A stretch of DNA of 64,000 bases, taken from Phocaeicola intestinalis. Its GTDB lineage: Bacteria; Bacteroidota; Bacteroidia; Bacteroidales; Bacteroidaceae. The position numbers and the translations under genes are program-made. Below the pieces are notes generated by a model, which worked only from the letters and a program-made list of their open reading frames with translations, ran no database searches and had not been told where the DNA came from. Of this stretch, positions 60,558 through 64,000 are shown piece after piece; the first letter of the stretch is position 1; every line of letters begins with the position of its first letter. Where the stretch lies: contig NZ_JACSPP010000013.1 of the NCBI RefSeq assembly GCF_014837065.1, positions 1 to 64,000 of the forward strand, read 5' to 3'.

Positions 60558-60626
60558 AAGATTATTAATCTTCAGGCTGCAAGATTATTAATCTTACAAG
60601 CGGAAGATTATTAATCTTACACCAGA
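60558..60626. repeat. Three 23-bp repeats of the palindrome AAGATTATTAATCTT
   Basis: A perfect 15-bp palindrome, AAGATTATTAATCTT, begins at 60558, 60581 and 60604, each exactly 23 bp after the last. The 8-bp linkers differ (CAGGCTGC, ACAAGCGG, ACACCAGA). The array is about 460 bp upstream of the symporter gene and 250 bp upstream of the antiporter gene on the other strand. Confidence 0.8.
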
Positions 60627-60916
60627 CGAAGTTATCTGCACTGGGGGAAAAAGATAATAACAACAACTAAATATGAGTCAAAAGCAGAGGTAAAAACCGG
60701 AATATCGCAATTGCAAGCCTACGAGGATAAGAAATGCAGTCCGGTCTTTTTGAGGCAGCACCTGTCATGTCTGAATGCCTTTATCGGTGGAATCATATAT
60801 GTGCAAAATTACTTCCGCCAACGGGTGTTGGATATATAATAAGGTGTACAGAATAGGTATCGGTTGCCGGGAAGTGGACAATAGAACAGGTTTTGGCAGA
60901 AATTTGTCCAAATATG

Positions 60917-60995
60917 TTGTGTAACACACAAATTTATGAACATAACTCGTAAGGAATTTGTAATATTGCAGTCGAATTAGTGTAAATGATACACT
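60917..60995. promoter_or_regulatory. Two operator-like inverted repeats before the sugar symporter
   Basis: TTGTGT-AAC-ACACAA (60917-60931) and AGTGTA-AATGA-TACACT (60979-60995) are perfect inverted repeats with different sequences, 62 bp apart start to start. They lie 89-167 bp upstream of the symporter start, around a weak -7-like TAATATTG (60961-60968). They could bind a sugar-responsive regulator; none is encoded in the visible part. Confidence 0.45.
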
Positions 60996-61083
60996 TTACT
61001 GATAATGGCCGGTTCTTGTAACTTGCGTGACCTTTTGGACATCTAATTAACATGAAACATAAATTAAAAAAACAAACGTGATT

Positions 61084-62829
61084 ATGAATTGGAATTCAAG
61101 TGAATTTGTTTGGCTCGACTGGGCGGTTCTCGTCATCGGGGTCATTCTGATTGCGTGGGCGGTGTACCGTGCAATCCAAAAAGACAAAAAGCAACAACAA
61201 GGGGCTAACAGTGAAGATTACCTCTTCGGAAAAGGAGAGCCGTGGTACATTATCGGTGCGGCTATCTTTGCCGCCAATATCGGGTCGGAACACCTGGTCG
61301 GACTGGCAGGTACAGGAGCCAAGGACGGCGTTGGTATGGCACACTGGGAGATGCAGGGCTGGATGATTCTTATCCTCGGATGGCTGTTCGTCCCCTTCTA
61401 TCAATTATTGAACAATAAGTTGGGCAAGATTATTACGATGCCTGACTTCCTGAAGTTCCGTTATACGAAGCGTACCGGTTCGTGGCTTTCCATCATTACT
61501 TTGATTGCATACGTGCTGACAAAAGTTTCTGTAACCGCATTCACCGGAGGTATTTTCTTCGAATACTTATTGAATATCCCGTTCTGGTACGGTGCTATCG
61601 GGCTGATTGCTATTACAGCGGTATTTACTGTTTTCGGTGGAATGAAAGGTGTGATGACCTTGTCGGCTATCCAGACTCCTATCCTCATCATTGGTTCTTT
61701 CCTTGTCTTGTTTTTAGGACTGCATCTGTTGGGAGATGGAAGCATTGCCGAAGGCTGGTCGCAGATGATGGCTGTATGTAATGCTGCCCACGACGGCTTT
61801 GGTACTACGCACATGTTCCACACAGATCCGGCAGATCCGATGTATCCCAAATTCCCGGGTTATGTAGTGTTCCTCGGTGCGTCTATCATTGGTTTCTGGT
61901 ATTGGTGTACCGACCAGCACATTGTACAACGTGTGTTGGGGCAGACTAAGGGCGAAGACAATTCAGTAGTAATGGCACGTGCCCGTCGCGGTACGATTGC
62001 AGCCGGTTATTTCAAGTTGTTGCCTATCTTCATGTTCTTGATTCCGGGTATGGTGGCATACGCACTCTCGATGAAGGCGGGAAGCGGTATTGAGATGGAT
62101 ATCACTAACACACATGATACTGACGGTGCATTTGCCATGATGGTGAAAAATATCTTGCCGGCAGGGGTCAAAGGTATTGTGACCATTGGTTTTGTATGTG
62201 CCCTCGTTGCATCGTTGGCAGCATTCTTCAATAGCTGTGCTACGTTGTTTACCGAAGACTTTTATAAGCCGATGAAGAAAGGCATGAGCGAGAGCCATTA
62301 TGTGTTTGTAGGCCGTCTTGCAACGGTAGTTGTTGTGCTTCTGGGATTGGCTTGGATGCCGATTATGATGAACATGGGTAACCTGTACTCTTACTTGCAA
62401 GACATTCAGTCACTGATTGCTCCGGCAATGGTGGCGGTGTTCTCGCTGGGTATCTTCTCAAAGAAGATTACTCCCAAAGCCGGCGAATGGGGACTTATCG
62501 GTGGCTTTTTGATTGGTATGGTGCGCTTGTTCACCAATGTCGTTACCGAATCGGGCACCAAGGTGATGGAAGGAGCTTTCTGGGAATACACGTCTTGGTT
62601 CTGGCAGACCAACTGGCTGGTGTTTGAAGTATGGTTGCTTGTATTCATTATCATTCTGATGGTTGTTGTGTCTTGTTTTACACCCGCTCCGTCCAAAGAA
62701 CAGGTGGAAGCGATTACCTTCACCAAAGATTACAAGAAGGCTATCCGTGAGAGCTGGAATAAATGGGATGTCATCGCCACATTGGGTGTTGTTGCCTGCT
62801 GTGCAGCTTTCTACTGGTATTTTTGGTAA
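61084..62829 (+). CDS. Sodium/sugar symporter (SSS family)
   Basis: This 581-residue inner-membrane transporter has about 14 segments and couples Na+ entry to uptake of a monosaccharide. SSS features are SEDYLFGKGEPWYIIGAAIF, AANIGSEHLVGLAGTGA (Na+-site region), ITMPDFLKFRY, FGGMKGVMTLSAIQTPILI, WYWCTDQHIVQRVLGQTKGE and ALVASLAAFFNSCATLFTED. A paralogous gene in B. thetaiotaomicron is recalled next to an aldose 1-epimerase in the arabinose locus; the same pairing is seen here. The ATG at 61084 is preferred to an in-frame GTG at 61078. Confidence 0.93.
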   Translation: MNWNSSEFVWLDWAVLVIGVILIAWAVYRAIQKDKKQQQGANSEDYLFGKGEPWYIIGAAIFAANIGSEHLVGLAGTGAKDGVGMAHWEMQGWMILILGWLFVPFYQLLNNKLGKIITMPDFLKFRYTKRTGSWLSIITLIAYVLTKVSVTAFTGGIFFEYLLNIPFWYGAIGLIAITAVFTVFGGMKGVMTLSAIQTPILIIGSFLVLFLGLHLLGDGSIAEGWSQMMAVCNAAHDGFGTTHMFHTDPADPMYPKFPGYVVFLGASIIGFWYWCTDQHIVQRVLGQTKGEDNSVVMARARRGTIAAGYFKLLPIFMFLIPGMVAYALSMKAGSGIEMDITNTHDTDGAFAMMVKNILPAGVKGIVTIGFVCALVASLAAFFNSCATLFTEDFYKPMKKGMSESHYVFVGRLATVVVVLLGLAWMPIMMNMGNLYSYLQDIQSLIAPAMVAVFSLGIFSKKITPKAGEWGLIGGFLIGMVRLFTNVVTESGTKVMEGAFWEYTSWFWQTNWLVFEVWLLVFIIILMVVVSCFTPAPSKEQVEAITFTKDYKKAIRESWNKWDVIATLGVVACCAAFYWYFW

Positions 62830-62869
62830 AGAGTAGATGAATGATGTTTTAAATAAAAAATAATAAGCG

Positions 62870-64000
62870 ATGAAAAACATTCGGAATTCATTTTTAGGAA
62901 TGAGTGCGGCACTTGCCTTGATGGCATCTTGCACTACGCAGGAACAGAAACCTGCATTGACCCTTTCGGGATTGGATCCTGCCAATTTTGAAACGACTGT
63001 AGACGGGACAAAAGCGGTTAAACTTTATACGTTGACAAATCATAACGGAATGGAAGTCTGCATTACAAACTTTGGCGGACGTATTGTCTCGCTGATGGTG
63101 CCGGACAAAAATGGCACGATGACAGATGTGGTGTTGGGCTTCGACAGCATTGCCGATTACCAGAATATCCCGAGCGATTTCGGAGCAGCCATCGGGCGTT
63201 ATGCTAATCGTATTAATAAGGGGCAGATGAAAGTGGACGGCACTCTGATTCAATTGCCGACAAACAATTTCGGACATTGTCTGCACGGTGGACCTACCGG
63301 TTGGCAATATCAGGTGTATGAAGCAAATCAGACCAACGACAGTACTTTGGTCTTGACGATGAACTCGGCAGATGGCGATAATAATTTCCCGGGTAATGTG
63401 ACTGCACATGTGACTTACGCATTGACAGCCAATAATGCCATCGATATCAAGTATGATGCTACTACCGACAAGACCACGGTAATCAATATGACCAACCATT
63501 CATACTTTAACCTGAATGGCGACCCCTCCAAGCCTGGAACCGACCAGATTCTGTATGTTGCGGCGGACAGCATTACTCCTGTCGACAGCACGTATATGAC
63601 CAATGGCGAGATGATGGCTGTAAAGGATACTCCATTCGATTTCAATACGCCGAAGCCTATCGCTCCGTCTGTAACCGATTTTGAAAACGAACAAGTGAAG
63701 TTCGGTAATGGATTCGACCATAACTGGGTACTGAAGACTAAAGGCGATATCAGCCAGGTAGCAGCCAAGCTGACCAGCCCGACTTCGGGTATCAGTCTGA
63801 CCGTATACACCGACGAGCCTGGTATCCAGGTTTACACAGGAAATTTCTTGGATGGAACCGTGAAAGGTAAGAAAGGCATTGCTTATCCGCAACGGGCTTC
63901 TGTATGTTTGGAGACTCAACATTATCCGGATAGTCCTAATAAGCCGCAATGGCCTTCGGTTATCCTGGAACCGGGTGAAACTTATCAGAGCCATTGTATA
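62870..64000 (+). CDS. Aldose 1-epimerase lipoprotein, cut by the window end
   Basis: This mutarotase interconverts the alpha and beta anomers of aldoses, probably in the periplasm. The lipoprotein signal has lipobox ALMASC (Cys21). GalM motifs are GFDSIADYQN, GAAIGRYANRI, HCLHGGPTGWQ (catalytic His region), MTNHSYFNLNG and ETQHYPDSPN. The ORF is still open after 377 codons at the last base and already shows the closing block (LEPGETYQSHCI), so only a few residues are missing. It follows the symporter by 40 bases, consistent with joint sugar uptake. Confidence 0.93.
   Translation, partial: MKNIRNSFLGMSAALALMASCTTQEQKPALTLSGLDPANFETTVDGTKAVKLYTLTNHNGMEVCITNFGGRIVSLMVPDKNGTMTDVVLGFDSIADYQNIPSDFGAAIGRYANRINKGQMKVDGTLIQLPTNNFGHCLHGGPTGWQYQVYEANQTNDSTLVLTMNSADGDNNFPGNVTAHVTYALTANNAIDIKYDATTDKTTVINMTNHSYFNLNGDPSKPGTDQILYVAADSITPVDSTYMTNGEMMAVKDTPFDFNTPKPIAPSVTDFENEQVKFGNGFDHNWVLKTKGDISQVAAKLTSPTSGISLTVYTDEPGIQVYTGNFLDGTVKGKKGIAYPQRASVCLETQHYPDSPNKPQWPSVILEPGETYQSHCI

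Larger units (their letters stand above)
60388..61083. other. Long intergenic region upstream of the sugar symporter
   Basis: This stretch of about 700 bp contains a half family-A element (60394-60484), three 23-bp palindromic units (60558-60626) and two short perfect inverted repeats near the symporter (TTGTGT-AAC-ACACAA at 60917-60931 and AGTGTA-AATGA-TACACT at 60979-60995). The middle (60630-60900) has no convincing gene; it may contain remains of a small ORF starting ATGAGTCAAAAGCAG near 60672 that stops at once. Confidence 0.6.

Noticed and set aside
60558..60626. Possible CRISPR-like array
   Set aside because: The units are 15-bp perfect palindromes with 8-bp linkers. There are no spacers of usual length and no cas genes in the window.
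1..64000. tRNA, rRNA, tmRNA, riboswitch or prophage genes
   Set aside because: None was recognised on reading both strands. A covariance-model search would be needed to exclude small structured RNAs.

Overview
The window looks like chromosomal DNA of a gut Bacteroidales, most likely a Bacteroides or Phocaeicola species. The signs are a SusC/SusD pair, a primary sigma factor of the short sigma-ABfr type without region 1.1, promoters of the Bacteroidetes form (TTTG, 19-23 bases, TAnnTTTG), Bacteroides-typical families (DUF5112/DUF5113 sensor, HU-HIG, DUF4924, DUF5690), Porin_O_P-like porins and poor Shine-Dalgarno sequences. No rRNA, tRNA, CRISPR array, prophage or complete IS was recognised. 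The genus is an inference.

Layout. 1-5.0 kb: an orphan SusC/SusD outer-membrane uptake pair. 5.2-6.1 kb: a frameshifted Rpn/PD-(D/E)XK transposase-nuclease gene, then an intergenic stretch holding two miniature repeat elements. 6.5-13.9 kb: a CDF zinc exporter, a small histone H1-like protein, a giant fused two-unit histidine kinase, its response regulator and an overlapping membrane protein. 14-15.2 kb: a TlpA-like lipoprotein. 15.2-20.2 kb: the histidine operon hisG-hisD-hisC-hisB (minus strand), preceded by a His-rich leader peptide and attenuator, and split by two repeat elements between hisG and hisD. 20.3-24.4 kb: a TPR protein, glnS and an HU-like protein. 24.5-28.75 kb: a restriction-modification island (HaeIII-like endonuclease and methyltransferase, a second C5 methyltransferase with a C-terminal extension, divergent vsr) flanked by an 81-bp direct repeat. 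28.8-34.8 kb: yitT, a Crp/Fnr regulator, miaA, a lipid kinase, kdsA and serS. 34.9-39 kb: an oxidoreductase, a solute-binding protein and a large porin. 39.3-42.7 kb: a 2-oxoacid:ferredoxin oxidoreductase operon. 43-47 kb: a LysE exporter, DUF4924, prfC and an unknown gene. 47.2-53.2 kb: a probable catabolic operon (DUF5690 transporter, FAD oxidoreductase, ETF beta, ferredoxin-ETF alpha, porin). 53.3-60.3 kb: a C11 protease pair, rpoD, the membrane pyrophosphatase hppA and a K+/H+ antiporter. 61-64 kb: a sodium/sugar symporter and an aldose 1-epimerase that runs off the window.

Four things stand out. (1) The his attenuator: a 14-codon leader with four His codons, followed by mutually exclusive hairpins. 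(2) The R-M island with its flanking direct repeat. (3) The fused kinase, in which one unit keeps the ATP-binding motifs and the other keeps the H-box histidine. (4) A dense population of non-autonomous palindromic elements: three families with terminal inverted repeats, two of them with visible target duplications, plus two arrays of short palindromes repeated at 21 and 23 bp.
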